Source: Heliocidaris tuberculata
Lineage: Eukaryota; Echinodermata; Echinoidea; Camarodonta; Echinometridae
DNA length: 64,000 nucleotides
Assembly (NCBI GenBank): GCA_025618425.1
Contig: CM046849.1
Location: 34,188,462 to 34,252,461, forward strand
Direction of reading: 5' to 3'
Shown piece after piece: positions 35,301 to 41,442 of the stretch. Made by a program: the position numbers and the translations under genes. Below the pieces are notes generated by a model that searched no databases, was not told where the DNA came from, and saw only the letters and a program-made list of their open reading frames with translations. Position 1 is the first letter of the stretch, and each line of letters opens with the position of its first letter.

Positions 35301-36104
35301 GAAGTGCCTGTTAATGAGATGGCATCACTATCAGTACAGCAGGAAGCTCCTAGGTGGGTATATCAATCAATCAGTCCAATACAAACATGCATACATACAT
35401 ACATACATACATACATACATGTAGCAATGGAGATGTATGTAACAGTGAATTATACCATTATGATGTCTAGTGTGATAGGTAAATATAAGGATGGTACAAG
35501 ACTATGCTATGTCAGCATTAGGTTGAAATAAGCTTGCAACTTTGGCCCTTTTGCTGAATAATGTTAAACAGAATTTCATTATAACTATAAGCAAATCTAC
35601 AAAATTAATGAAAAAAATTAAATGAGTAACCGACCTAACCAAATGAATTTTCAATTGATTTGATGTGTTGCTGCTATCATTTTGTGCTTTGTTTTGTTAT
35701 TCAACATTTTTTATATGTAGATGAATGAATTTTTATTAAAACGTAATACAATTGCAACTTTGTCAAATGAAGCCTACTGTGTGTTTTCAATAAATTACAA
35801 TAATATGAATTTAGCCAAGAATATTATCACTGAAATGACAGGTTAAGATTTACTGTTTTTATCATTTTCATATGTAATCCTGATATTGAAATTATTGTAG
35901 AATACCAAAAGGCAGTGCATGCAGTTCTATTGATCTTATGTAATGTATATTTATAATGTTGACTGCTGCCCTATCTTTCTCTCCATACCATCATAAGAGT
36001 TGGCAACATGTAGCACACTTTATTTACTTTTGTTTATCTTCAGTAGTTCAGCAGTCATCACTGATGAGAGTGCAATGGAGGCTGAAGAAGTTGCCCCTTC
36101 ATAA
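786..36104 (+). CDS. HDAC4: Class IIa histone deacetylase (HDAC4/5/7/9 type), 3' part of gene, 21 exons
   Basis: Joined exons: 786-904, 10939-11076, 13499-13608, 13944-14081, 18545-18617, 18882-19011, 19495-19660, 20729-20962, 22194-22236, 23999-24124, 26425-26558, 26884-26933, 27511-27578, 28634-28737, 29087-29284, 29442-29561, 29827-29924, 30217-30335, 30879-31097, 35218-35353, 36044-36104. All phases agree and give 860 residues plus stop. Seen in order: 14-3-3 type site LRKTAS, basic NLS, VRTHSAP, acidic segment with IKQEP, RVRSSP, deacetylase domain (about residues 425-815 of this fragment), MASLSV export-type segment. Zinc ligands are Asp and His of DVHHGN and Asp of SSGFDA; catalytic His is in RPPGHHAE; the structural-zinc Cys/His set is present. 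The family is a signal-responsive corepressor of MEF2 that shuttles between nucleus and cytoplasm. The transition-state residue is Tyr (EGGYDLT), as in other invertebrates, not the vertebrate His. The 5' exons are outside the window. Which vertebrate paralogue it matches best is undecidable here; one ancestral class IIa gene is likely. Confidence 0.95.
1358..1790 (+). repeat. 53-bp tandem repeats, one copy interrupted by a MITE
   Basis: Units beginning aagaatgatttacat start at 1358, 1411 and 1464. The third is broken at 1476, and its remainder (catggctgtgttgaag) resumes after 1735. Confidence 0.8.
1476..1734. mobile_element. Small MITE (CTGTATA ends, TTCGCG-rich) inside a tandem repeat
   Basis: 259 bp with short inverted ends (ctgtatacg / cttatacag) and internal TTCGCG motifs. 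Comparison with intact 53-bp units shows insertion at or beside a TA, consistent with a Tc1/mariner-like element. Confidence 0.7.
2366..3255. mobile_element. TTAA-flanked foldback MITE
   Basis: Ends TTAAaggggagttaacc and ggttaattctccTTTAA, with long internal inverted arms (for example ccattttcttgatg near 2530 against catcaagaaaatgg near 3080). TTAA target duplication suggests piggyBac-type mobilisation. No protein is encoded. Confidence 0.75.
4316..5980. mobile_element. 1.67-kb non-autonomous element with GGTGGTCTGTC ends and TA flanks
   Basis: Left end ggtggtctgtctac, right end gacagaccacc, flanked by TA at 4314-4315 and 5981-5982. The right end also forms a small hairpin (gatctgtctacgacagacc). 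The interior has CG-rich cgcgcgcg stretches and a tRNA-like segment. No transposase ORF. Confidence 0.7.
4651..4721 (-). pseudogene. tRNA-Gly-like sequence (SINE head or tRNA pseudogene)
   Basis: The minus strand has a canonical B box (ggttcgaatcc, 4661-4671), an A-box match (tggtccattgg) and a CCC-type anticodon region (gcctcccat). The 5' acceptor arm does not pair with the 3' arm, so it is not a working tRNA gene. Confidence 0.65.
8086..8496. mobile_element. TTAA-flanked MITE (TTAACCCTTTC ends)
   Basis: Inverted ends ttaaccctttcagga and cgaaagggttaa, 411 bp including both TTAA. No ORF. Confidence 0.7.
9296..9480. repeat. GA-rich microsatellite and G tract
   Basis: Runs of gagaga with interruptions, ending in a G tract near 9467-9480. 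Open frames on the minus strand here (Ser/Leu/Phe runs) are products of the repeat. Confidence 0.95.
9697..10624. mobile_element. Foldback MITE (GTTGAGTTCTGG ends) carrying a nested TTAA element
   Basis: The left end and the reversed right end match at 17 of 20 bases around gttgagttctgg, next to TTAA on the left. A second, un-nested copy lies at 23382-23752. Confidence 0.7.
9836..10369. mobile_element. Nested TTAA MITE (TTAAAGGG ends)
   Basis: Ends ttaaagggcaatcc and ggatttccctttaa, 534 bp, inside the element 9697-10624. The copy at 23382-23752 shows the corresponding uninterrupted sequence (aaattgacccaatct), so this is a secondary insertion. Confidence 0.8.
10939..11076 (+). CDS. HDAC4: HDAC exon B: first 14-3-3 serine and NLS
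   Basis: Completes RKTASDSN (14-3-3 site across the splice junction), then [13 protein letters not shown] and SPLLRRREG with KRKP: the arginine/lysine-rich nuclear localisation region of class IIa deacetylases. Acceptor ttctttag, donor GTAAGT at 11077. The preceding intron is about 10 kb and full of transposons. Confidence 0.93.
11490..12290 (-). mobile_element. 5'-truncated, decayed LINE (reverse transcriptase C-terminal end)
   Basis: On the minus strand, fragments such as [40 protein letters not shown] and [16 protein letters not shown] are typical of the C-terminal part of CR1/L2-group LINE proteins, broken by stops and frameshifts. It ends in a (TTGAA)n-type tail (attcaattca repeats at 11490-11524 on the plus strand). 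A homopolymer C/A run interrupts it near 11762-11792. Confidence 0.8.
13155..13220. mobile_element. Short GGGCCC-ended foldback element
   Basis: gggccctgtcttataaag and a damaged reverse copy (ctttataagacagcgacc) form a 66-bp hairpin, related to the longer element at 23111-23257. Confidence 0.55.
13499..13608 (+). CDS. HDAC4: HDAC exon [11 protein letters not shown] segment
   Basis: Encodes [16 protein letters not shown], nearly the same as the HDAC4 segment [10 protein letters not shown]. Acceptor tttcacag, donor GTATGT at 13609. It ends on a codon boundary. Confidence 0.92.
13944..14081 (+). CDS. HDAC4: HDAC exon [15 protein letters not shown]; its donor end is tandemly repeated
   Basis: 46 codons, including [15 protein letters not shown], which matches the conserved SPSLPNI motif. 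It ends NNPQHSPPL at the donor GTAAGA (14082). The last roughly 29 exonic bases and the first 16 intronic bases form the unit of the 45-bp array that follows, so equivalent donors recur at 14127 and 14172 in frame. Those would extend the exon by 15 and 30 codons. Confidence 0.92.
14050..14890 (+). repeat. 45-bp tandem array of the exon D 3' end and its 5' splice site (about 18 copies)
   Basis: Each unit holds an exon-like part (acaacactcgccacctctg) followed by the donor and intron start (gtaagaaacaaaatct). Most copies keep GTAAGA or a one-base variant; a few are damaged (GTGATAAGA, GGCAAGA, a deleted copy near 14250). The frame stays open from exon D through the third donor and stops just after it, so only the first three donors can extend the protein. 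Confidence 0.95.
14906..18544. other. Intron between exons D and E
   Basis: No exon, RNA gene or clear transposon was recognised apart from the NRF1-type word at 17837. A G tract lies at 16307-16319. Confidence 0.55.
17837..17848. promoter_or_regulatory. Perfect NRF1-type palindrome TGCGCATGCGCA
   Basis: An exact match to the NRF1 consensus in an otherwise CG-poor intron, about 700 bp upstream of exon E. It could mark an internal promoter or belong to a repeat; only the motif supports it. Confidence 0.3.
18545..18617 (+). CDS. HDAC4: HDAC exon E: Pro/Ala-rich linker
   Basis: Encodes [20 protein letters not shown] and a few more residues, in phase with the neighbouring exons. Acceptor ctctcag, donor GTAAGC at 18618. 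No close vertebrate counterpart is recognised; support is splice sites, phase and position. Confidence 0.8.
18645..18848 (+). repeat. GAT/GAC trinucleotide microsatellite
   Basis: About 200 bp of gatgat with gac and aat variants, between exons E and F. The methionine-rich open frame across it is an artefact of the repeat. Confidence 0.95.
18882..19011 (+). CDS. HDAC4: HDAC exon F: Ala/Gln linker with NAGNAG acceptor
   Basis: Encodes [18 protein letters not shown] then [16 protein letters not shown]. The acceptor region reads ttcagcag, so splicing after either AG (18881 or 18884) stays in frame and differs by one alanine codon. Donor GTATGA at 19012. Confidence 0.85.
19495..19660 (+). CDS. 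HDAC4: HDAC exon G: second 14-3-3 site (RTHSAP) and His/Gln-rich tract
   Basis: Encodes [16 protein letters not shown], matching HDAC4 HRPLGRTQSAPLP around the second regulatory serine, then a His- and Gln-rich stretch ending NNLAHQK. Acceptor ttttag, donor GTAACA at 19661. It ends on a codon boundary. Confidence 0.94.
19780..19860 (+). repeat. SINE/LINE-like 3' tail (GCGCTATAAAA ... ATT)
   Basis: aagcgcttagg, agcgctataaaaatg and an ATT-rich end. Similar tails occur at about 21290-21330 and, reversed, at 45350-45420, which suggests a shared retroposon 3' end. Confidence 0.45.
19944..20006 (+). CDS. Possible alternative terminal exon giving a deacetylase-less isoform
   Basis: After a good acceptor (ttttctttgcag) this stretch continues the exon G frame for 20 codons (starting [13 protein letters not shown]) and then stops at TGA 20004-20006. 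Used as a last exon it would give a protein with the corepressor half but no catalytic domain, like the MITR form of vertebrate HDAC9. No AATAAA is visible between 20006 and 20728, and the sequence has no known homology, so it may be chance. Confidence 0.3.
   Translation, partial: VSRSYDTLYNSLLDPNQTIG
20729..20962 (+). CDS. HDAC4: HDAC exon H: charged coiled region with IKQEP and acidic tract
   Basis: 78 codons. It begins [20 protein letters not shown] (helical, strongly charged), then [24 protein letters not shown] fits the sumoylation consensus and aligns with HDAC4 VKQEPIESDEEE. Acceptor ttcttacag, donor GTATGC at 20963. Confidence 0.94.
21614..22012 (-). mobile_element. tRNA-derived SINE, minus strand
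   Basis: The head at about 22012 to 21940 reads tggctcagtcggtaaagcg (A box) and ggttcgaatcc (B box). The body continues to an (ATT)n tail at 21614-21634. The length, about 400 bp, and the order tRNA head, unrelated body, simple tail are as in SINEs. Confidence 0.85.
22194..22236 (+). CDS. HDAC4: HDAC microexon I (43 nt)
   Basis: Encodes [14 protein letters not shown]. Acceptor gattatag, donor GTAAGA at 22237. Its phases join exon H to exon J exactly; a weak family match, supported mainly by splice sites and frame. Confidence 0.75.
22355..22500. repeat. GCCAGAAGGGC inverted repeat
   Basis: gccagaagggcattaac and, reversed, aaagcccttctggc lie about 130 bp apart. The same word forms a tighter hairpin at 25100-25173, so this is a small foldback family. 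Confidence 0.6.
23111..23257. mobile_element. GGGCCC-ended MITE flanked by TGG
   Basis: 147 bp with ends gccccgtcttataaaag and cttttataagatggggccc, and TGG at 23108-23110 and 23258-23260. Same family and same flank as 34569-35011 and 42968-43124. Confidence 0.8.
23382..23752. mobile_element. Un-nested copy of the GAGTTCTGG foldback MITE
   Basis: Ends gagttctggtcat and ccagaagtcaaccttctctttaa. It is collinear with the outer parts of 9697-10624 but lacks the inner TTAA element. Confidence 0.7.
23999..24124 (+). CDS. HDAC4: HDAC exon J: third 14-3-3 site (RVRSSP)
   Basis: Encodes [20 protein letters not shown], matching HDAC4 SFGGHRPLSRAQSSPA around the third regulatory serine, then a His-rich run and KHTFTT leading into the catalytic domain. 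Acceptor ataactag, donor GTATAT at 24125. Confidence 0.95.
24310..24942. mobile_element. Foldback element, TGTGACCAGGCACCACAAA ends
   Basis: 633 bp with terminal inverted repeats of at least 18 bp (tgtgaccaggcaccacaaa / tttgtggtgcctggtcaca). No ORF and no clear target duplication. Confidence 0.75.
25100..25173. repeat. Hairpin of the GCCAGAAGGGC family
   Basis: Arms gtctatttggagccagaagg and cttctggctctaaatagac, with about 20 bases between the paired parts. Confidence 0.8.
26425..26558 (+). CDS. HDAC4: HDAC exon K: start of deacetylase domain, structural zinc ligands
   Basis: Encodes [16 protein letters not shown] and [16 protein letters not shown]. The Cys-x-Cys and His residues match the class IIa structural zinc site. 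Acceptor gtag at 26421-26424, donor GTAAGT at 26559. The 3' end of this exon and its donor are triplicated in the following intron (101-bp steps). Confidence 0.96.
26510..26790 (+). repeat. 101-bp triplication across the exon K donor
   Basis: The last roughly 49 bp of exon K, its GTAAGT and about 50 bp of intron occur three times. Donors lie at 26559, 26660 and 26761, exactly 101 bp apart. The second copy reads gatatgag/gtaaga and the third gatgttag/gtaagt. The downstream copies have in-frame stops, so they are decoys rather than usable exon ends. Confidence 0.93.
26884..26933 (+). CDS. HDAC4: HDAC exon L
   Basis: Encodes [16 protein letters not shown], matching HDAC4 IRGRKATLEELQTVH. Acceptor tttcag, donor GTGAGT at 26934. 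Confidence 0.95.
27511..27578 (+). CDS. HDAC4: HDAC exon M
   Basis: Encodes [20 protein letters not shown] then RKLG, aligning with [20 protein letters not shown]. Acceptor tattacag, donor GTGAGT at 27579. Confidence 0.95.
28634..28737 (+). CDS. HDAC4: HDAC exon [11 protein letters not shown] loop
   Basis: Encodes [17 protein letters not shown], aligning with HDAC4 LPCGGVGVDSDTIW. This Cys is the remaining structural-zinc ligand of class IIa enzymes. Acceptor gttgtag, donor GTAAGT at 28738. Confidence 0.96.
29087..29284 (+). CDS. HDAC4: HDAC exon O: RPPGHHAE catalytic His pair
   Basis: Encodes [26 protein letters not shown] and [14 protein letters not shown], the class II signature with the catalytic histidines; ends ILIVDW. 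Acceptor tgccag, donor GTAGGT at 29285. Confidence 0.98.
29442..29561 (+). CDS. HDAC4: HDAC exon P: DVHHGN zinc ligands
   Basis: Starts exactly at DVHHGNSTQ (catalytic zinc Asp and His), then [20 protein letters not shown]. Acceptor tgtgtag, donor GTAAAG at 29562. Confidence 0.98.
29827..29924 (+). CDS. HDAC4: HDAC exon Q
   Basis: Encodes [20 protein letters not shown] and [12 protein letters not shown], aligning with HDAC4 [20 protein letters not shown]. Acceptor ttgacag, donor GTACGT at 29925. About 35 bp of it recur just inside the next intron. Confidence 0.96.
29932..29972 (+). repeat. Partial copy of exon Q in the following intron
   Basis: About 35 bp (tataatataaacattgcc...) resemble the exon Q segment tataatgtgaacattgcc, 82 bp downstream of the original and starting 7 bp after the donor. 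It is short and diverged. Confidence 0.55.
30103..30165 (+). pseudogene. Damaged duplicate of exon R 5' half
   Basis: About 60 bp, including gagttctctcctgatgttgt, nearly identical to exon R. It lies 119 bp upstream of it, lacks the acceptor, and runs into TGATTGATAA instead of the GFDA codons. A broken partial exon duplication; probably not spliced. Confidence 0.85.
30217..30335 (+). CDS. HDAC4: HDAC exon R: SSGFDA zinc ligand
   Basis: Encodes [20 protein letters not shown] then [16 protein letters not shown]; the Asp of GFDA is the third catalytic-zinc ligand. Acceptor tctcag, donor GTAAGT at 30336. A 60-bp damaged copy lies about 119 bp upstream. Confidence 0.97.
30879..31097 (+). CDS. HDAC4: HDAC exon S: EGGYDLT active-site tyrosine
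   Basis: Encodes [20 protein letters not shown] followed by [13 protein letters not shown] and [15 protein letters not shown]. The Tyr after EGG is the transition-state residue; vertebrate class IIa proteins have His there, so this enzyme should have ordinary acetyl-lysine activity. Acceptor atttatag, donor GTAAGT at 31098. Confidence 0.97.
31141..31610. mobile_element. TTAA-flanked MITE (TTAAGGTATT ends)
   Basis: Ends ttaaggtattaaacagtagt and actactgtgcaatacctttaa. A diverged relative starts at about 42358 (tagcaaaa..., acgatttcg...). No ORF. Confidence 0.7.
32040..35270 (+). repeat. About 25-copy tandem array of the exon T acceptor plus 53 coding bases
   Basis: The unit of about 106-116 bp consists of an AT microsatellite of varying length, a pyrimidine-rich tract, ttttatag, the first 53 nt of exon T (ctgagtactggacatcagtc... 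to ctctctatg), then tttgtttagtag. Copies start near 32158, 32266, 32380 and so on to 34450; one is split by a transposon (34569-35011), followed by copies at about 35112 and the real exon at 35218. A diverged first copy sits at about 32040-32110. Units are nearly identical apart from (TA)n length. Spliced to the previous exon, any upstream copy reads ...VALSMFV and then TAG. Confidence 0.98.
34569..35011. mobile_element. GGGCCC-ended MITE inserted in the acceptor array, TGG on both sides
   Basis: 443 bp with imperfect terminal inverted repeats (gcccgtattcaatt at the left; right end reversed, gggccggtattcaatt). TGG occurs at 34566-34568 and 35012-35014. The uninterrupted neighbouring array units read gagtactggacatc, so the empty site contains a single TGG and the 3-bp duplication is directly shown (or TGG target preference, if the end is placed one or two bases differently). 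Confidence 0.85.
35218..35353 (+). CDS. HDAC4: HDAC exon T: end of domain and NES-like MASLSV; last copy of an acceptor array
   Basis: Encodes [20 protein letters not shown] and, further on, [13 protein letters not shown], matching the MASLSV core of the HDAC4 export signal. Acceptor ttttatag at 35210-35217, donor GTGGGT at 35354. The acceptor and the first 53 exonic bases are the last unit of the upstream tandem array; only this copy continues into the C-terminal codons. Confidence 0.95.
36044..36104 (+). CDS. HDAC4: HDAC terminal exon U
   Basis: Encodes [19 protein letters not shown] and TAA (36102-36104). The acidic EAMEAEE-like tail resembles the HDAC4 end (EEPMEEEPPL). The acceptor is cttcag; a second AG three bases on (cagtag) would remove one Ser in frame. 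Confidence 0.88.
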
Positions 36105-38694
36105 GGATGAACCCCCTTTCAGAAAGAAGCATCCATATTTGGAATTGGTTGTATGGAAGTATGTTTGGAAAGGAAGCCTACCCATCTTAGCTCTTCTGAT
36201 CTTAGAGAAATCCAAGGGGTAGGCTGATATCACCCTACCAAGCTATAGACAGTGACACAGTGATGTCTCTTCACAAGTATGGTGTATTGGCTACCAGAGC
36301 CTTGAAGGGACCCTCTTGCAAACTACTGCAAGACAAGAATTGAAAGGAATGGCTGTCCAGTTTTGCTCTTTCCTACCTTCTCCTTACTAGCTTGGATACA
36401 TGCAGATGGACTAGTCATGATTGCTGTTTGGGAAATGAACATTTCTTGTTTACTCTCTAGACAAGAGTGGTTTCTAATTTCCTGAATTTGATCACAGGAA
36501 CAAGATCTTATCTGCTCCTATCACTTACATGAGATTTATTGTGTGGTAGAGAGTGATTTGTACCACAATCTGATTCAAGTTTGGAGTGCATATAGCTATT
36601 GAATTGAGACTGTACTATTAACTCTTAAGACATCAACATTGGCAGTGATGTTTGACAACTTTGCAAGTTTAATCTCTGTATGTTTGTTGAAATTGAACCA
36701 TTTTTTATATTCATCATCAGTTGTGGTTGTAGTACACATGTGTTGTAGTTATTTCATCTGTACAAAATTGCTTGTTCATAGTGTTTGTATGATGACTGGG
36801 AGGGGTTAGGTTTAATTGCTTCAGTGTACAGAGTTTGAAAAGGCATTCCACAAAGTGTTACTCAAAATCATATTTGTACATGTAGATTAATTTTTTGTAC
36901 AAAATTACAAGAAATTTATTGAAAAAAATTAAAGATATTGAACAATTAAGAATAGAGACTTGTGTTTATGAATTGACTTTACAAGTCACTATCCCCCCTC
37001 TGCTCCCAAGTGCCCCTTTTCCCCTTCTTTTACCTTAGAAGGATTGGAGGTAGTACAAAACCCATTCCTTTAGTACTTGTGCAGGGGATTTATCTGTGAT
37101 TTTTTTTTCCATGAGTATTTATGACTTAGCCCAAATTATATGCATCTTTCGATACCAAAGCGACAAAAATTCACTCTTTACTCCCAGTGCTTAGTTGCAA
37201 ATTATTGTGTTGTGTTCAGCCAAAGATGAGATTTCCTTCACCTGTATCATAGATAAAACAGAATTTTCATTTGTTAATAAGTAATTTAGTTAATGAAAAT
37301 TCAAAGCTCTCTGAAATAATTGTAAAACTACATCTGTTGCTAATTCATAAACAGTTGCTTTATTAAGTTTTGTCACTTTTCATGACCGTGCAGCCAAGAT
37401 CTTAGAGGAGATGGGATCTGTTTGACGACATCGAAATAACCTGCCCTTTTAAGGTCAAACTAGCAAAAAGGAAAGATACAAATTATACTTTGTTTCTGTT
37501 TCATGCGGACTCAAAACTCATCTTAAATATTACCGCAACAGCCCCCAGTGACCTGATCAACCATTGCAGCTTTCTGTCTCCGTCATACTTATAAAGCATT
37601 CTACCACCTAATCTAATATCTAATCCTATGATATGAGCTGATAATACTAAGGCATTTGAAAGGATCCATTGCTCAGTCATTTCAGTGAGCAGGCTAGCTT
37701 GATGAATTAAAAAGTTTCTAATTTGTTTCTTGGAAAAGATTTCAAGTGATAAGGTGCAATACAATGGTTAATAGTCAGGAGTAATACGTACCTTCCCAAA
37801 CATCTTTCAAACAATCTGAATTTTGACCCAGTTACTTTATGTTCAATATCATGATGATAGAAAGCTGATGGAGATCATCCTTGTGTCTTCTTTTCTTTCA
37901 AATACCTTTTTTTTTAGAATCAGAATCATTCTTACTTTAATTGAGACTGGTGGCATTCCAGTAGGATTTCTGTTGACATTGAATAAATGGTTTAGGATTT
38001 GCATATCTCATTTTATAATGAGAGGCCTGTACCCTCACCAGTGGGTGAAAAGGTTTAAATATTTCATTAACACTAATCTTTCCTTTTTTTGTTTTTGTTC
38101 TTGGCTTTATATTTCATACTTGATAATAATCAGTCATAGCACTTGGTACGGAATGGGAGCTGTTGTAAGTCTAATGATTACTGTCCTACTGGTCTTGATA
38201 TGCTTATCCAAGATTTCTTGGTTCTTATTGTCCAAAGCTGACTACACAAAAATGAATCATGTTGGATCTCAAAACAAACCCGTCCTGTATCAATGGCATC
38301 ATAAGTATTGCTCAGCAAAACAAACATGTATATTGCATAACAAGTATATTTCTGTTTCTTTTCCAGTCACTTAATTTGATTCATTTTTTGTGTAAGAAAA
38401 TAATAATTGCAATGAGACGTCATTAAAGAAACTATTGTTACAACAAGACGTCAGGTATCTGGCACATGCTGGCATTTTTCACTTACAGTGCTCCAGAGGA
38501 AATGCTTATCAGCTATGTGACCCAGGTATCGTACACCAGATGTATATTTGAGTCATAGAGGACTCAATTTAGAAGAGAAATATGAGAGTGAAAGTTTACA
38601 CTTCATCTCTAAAACCTAAATTGTAAACCATATCTTGGAGTGTTAAAATTTTTCAGTTTGTACTTTGATAATTGCAACTTTGTTTAGAAATGAA

Positions 38695-38905
38695 GGCCCG
38701 GATTCACTCAAGAGGTTTATTTCAAACCATGGTCTAAACCAAAGTCAAAACCATGGTTTAAACCTCCACTGTGCATTACATTAAGGGTAAATAAGCATAT
38801 ATAAGTGCATTACTGTCCACCCATAGGGCAAGCGGACATGAGCGTACTACGCTTATGGAGGTTTAAACCATGGTTTAAAATAAACCTCTATTGTGAATTC
38901 AGGCC
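38695..38905. mobile_element. GGCCC-ended foldback element
   Basis: Ends ggcccggattcac and gtgaattcaggcc, with internal pairing of aaaccatggtttaaac words. Not flanked by TGG, unlike its relatives. Confidence 0.65.
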
Positions 38906-40031
38906 AAAGAGTTCAACACTTTGAGCATGGTTATATCCAGATACTTGATATAGTGATGCCTTAAATAATATGGTACATTAAACATATACAATGTACCATC
39001 AAATATAATATGGATAAGTCTTTTGTTTTTGTTTTGTTCTCAATGATCATGCATGACAGAATTGTAGAAAAGTTTATGACAGAATGCTTGATGCATGTTT
39101 CTGTACTAGGTATTATTTTGTATTACTTTTGTGCTAGTGATCTTTAGAAGATGAATTTTACTGGTGTACAGATGTATATTTTTTGTGAGATGTGGACAGT
39201 ATTGGTAATGTTTCTATTCGTCTTGTGTGATAAAGTCTTGTACTTCATTTTGATAATCAAATGCACAAGAAAAGATGCCACATCATCATGATATACAGTA
39301 GTGTCAGTGAATTTTGTCTCACATTTCCCTCAAGTATTTTGTTTAGTGCAACCAGCTCTTGAGATTGATGTAATGCCAAGATTTAGGATCACTTAAATGA
39401 ATAGAACCTGTATAGAGAGAGTGTTTCAATCAAAGTTGTGTAAAATTTGTATGATTTTTTTTCTGAAGTGATTAAGCTAAGATGATGCAGATTGGCTTAC
39501 TATTATTTTGATTTGTTAACATGCAAATATCCTGTTGACGGGATCATTATGTAGATTAAAATTATTCATATTTGTATTGAAAACATATGTGAAGCGCCTT
39601 TTTCTATTGACTAGAATGCAAATGAATGCATTCAATCTTATACTGCTCTTGAAATGTAGAAGGAAGCATGATTATACTTTGTGAATCAGAGGTATATGTA
39701 ATAGCTTGTTGATATGGTATATGTCATGGTCTGTTCATCTGTTCTCATTCCTGTAAACAAAACAAGAAATTCCTTTGTATAGGATTAAGGACCTTATAGA
39801 ATAAGATACAGATTACTGTGTGAAGGACAGTGTTTGGTATGTATGGGCTTTTGCACTCAGAAATACAAGTACATATTTACCTTTATTTCTGAATTTTGAA
39901 AAAATTTCTTATTTATTTAAAATTTGATTCTAATTTATTTTTTTGTAATTCTTTATATTTATTTCATTTATTTATTTATTTAATCAATTTTATTTCATTA
40001 TTATTATTATTATTATTATTTTTTTTAAAAT

Positions 40032-40070
<39 letters not shown>

Positions 40071-41436
40071 TTTTTTTTTTTTTTGGGGGGGGGGGAGGAT
40101 AATATGGTGCAAAATTAATCCATTGTGTTCTTAACATGGAGCTGAATAACCAGTACAGTCTAGGTACACAACATGTTAATAATGACATTTTTGGACAAAA
40201 TTTCACTTAGAATTGTGGAATAGTCCTTTTAATCTCCTAGTATCTATCAATAATAACAATTTTATCTCAAAAACATATTGATGTAAGGTTTTTATTCTTG
40301 AAATATAAATTAAGAATCATTCTCAAATAGCTTCAATAAGAAAGGCAGAAATAAAGAGAGCAAATATAGGACTTTGTCTTGTATAAATTCAGCAAATAAA
40401 CTGATGAGCAACTCTTACCATGTACATAATAGATTTTTATGAATCTCTCATGTGATGGATGGAAGCTGAAATAGATATGAGATAAGTTTTATTTGAAAAA
40501 AGAAAGAATTACTCGGAAGATCCTCCACTAACACTAAGATGTTTACTTCGAAATTTCTTCCAGTCTCAAGATGTCCACATCATTTTTAAACTGATGTTTG
40601 AGTGCCCAATTTTTGTGCTTAATGCAGAAACAAGCAGTTATTGTTGTTCTTAAGTGTGACAGTAGTGTATTTAGAATATATGTATATTTGTACAGAAGCT
40701 AAGAAGTAATTATTTGACTATGGTAAAGAAATTTTATTACTTGATAAAAAAATTATGAAAATGTTTGGTCAGTGTGAAAGTACTGGATTTTAAAAATCTT
40801 CATGAAAAACAATCTTTAAGCTGCTTATTTCAGCAGCATCATGTGTAGCTATGTTGTATTGAATCATGATGAAGCAAGACAGCATTTATGTGGAGATGAA
40901 TTTTATGAATATAGAGAGAGGGAGCAAGAGACTGACTTTTTAACAAGAGAGATTTATAGGAATGGCCTTGAAGATTAGATGAAGATTTTATATGTTGTCA
41001 TGGTGATATATTGTCGATAAAGTAGATTTTATTGTTAGATTTTCTATGTTTGACTGCTTCTTAATTGTGTTGTTCAGCATTTTGTGAAGCATATTACACT
41101 CTGTCTTCATTGTGAAGGGCTGCATATTATACTACACACTCAGTCAATGCAGACTTGTGTTTTTACCATCACCTCACATTATTGAGTACTGTTAGCAGAG
41201 TATTATCTGCTTTGTATAATTATGTAGCATGCCTATTGTCACAATTGCTCCTCCTCCTTTGGTCTGTTCTGCCTCACATGTAGGTAAAGCAGGCCTTTGT
41301 TTGTTTTTGTTTCTCCTTGGAATGAGTGTGAGAGGGTGACTGAGTGTGAGTATGAGATGGGATGTAGAAGTATATTTCCATTCTGTATTTGTTTCTCCAA
41401 TTGAGTGCCCCTTCACTATCTGTGGCTGAAATGTAT

Positions 41437-41442
41437 AATAAA
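41437..41442 (+). promoter_or_regulatory. Candidate polyadenylation signal AATAAA
   Basis: AATAAA with a downstream T/GT-rich element about 20-35 nt away, in the plus orientation of the deacetylase gene. It is 5.3 kb past the stop codon, so the assignment is tentative. Confidence 0.3.

Noticed and set aside
37501..38374. Hydrophobic open frames (87 codons minus, 183 codons plus) with faint resemblance to mitochondrial ND2 (GGIPVGFLLTLNKW)
   Set aside because: The similarity is a few residues in hydrophobic context, the two frames are on opposite strands, and no nucleotide-level mitochondrial match could be recognised. A translated search against echinoderm mitochondrial proteins would settle it.
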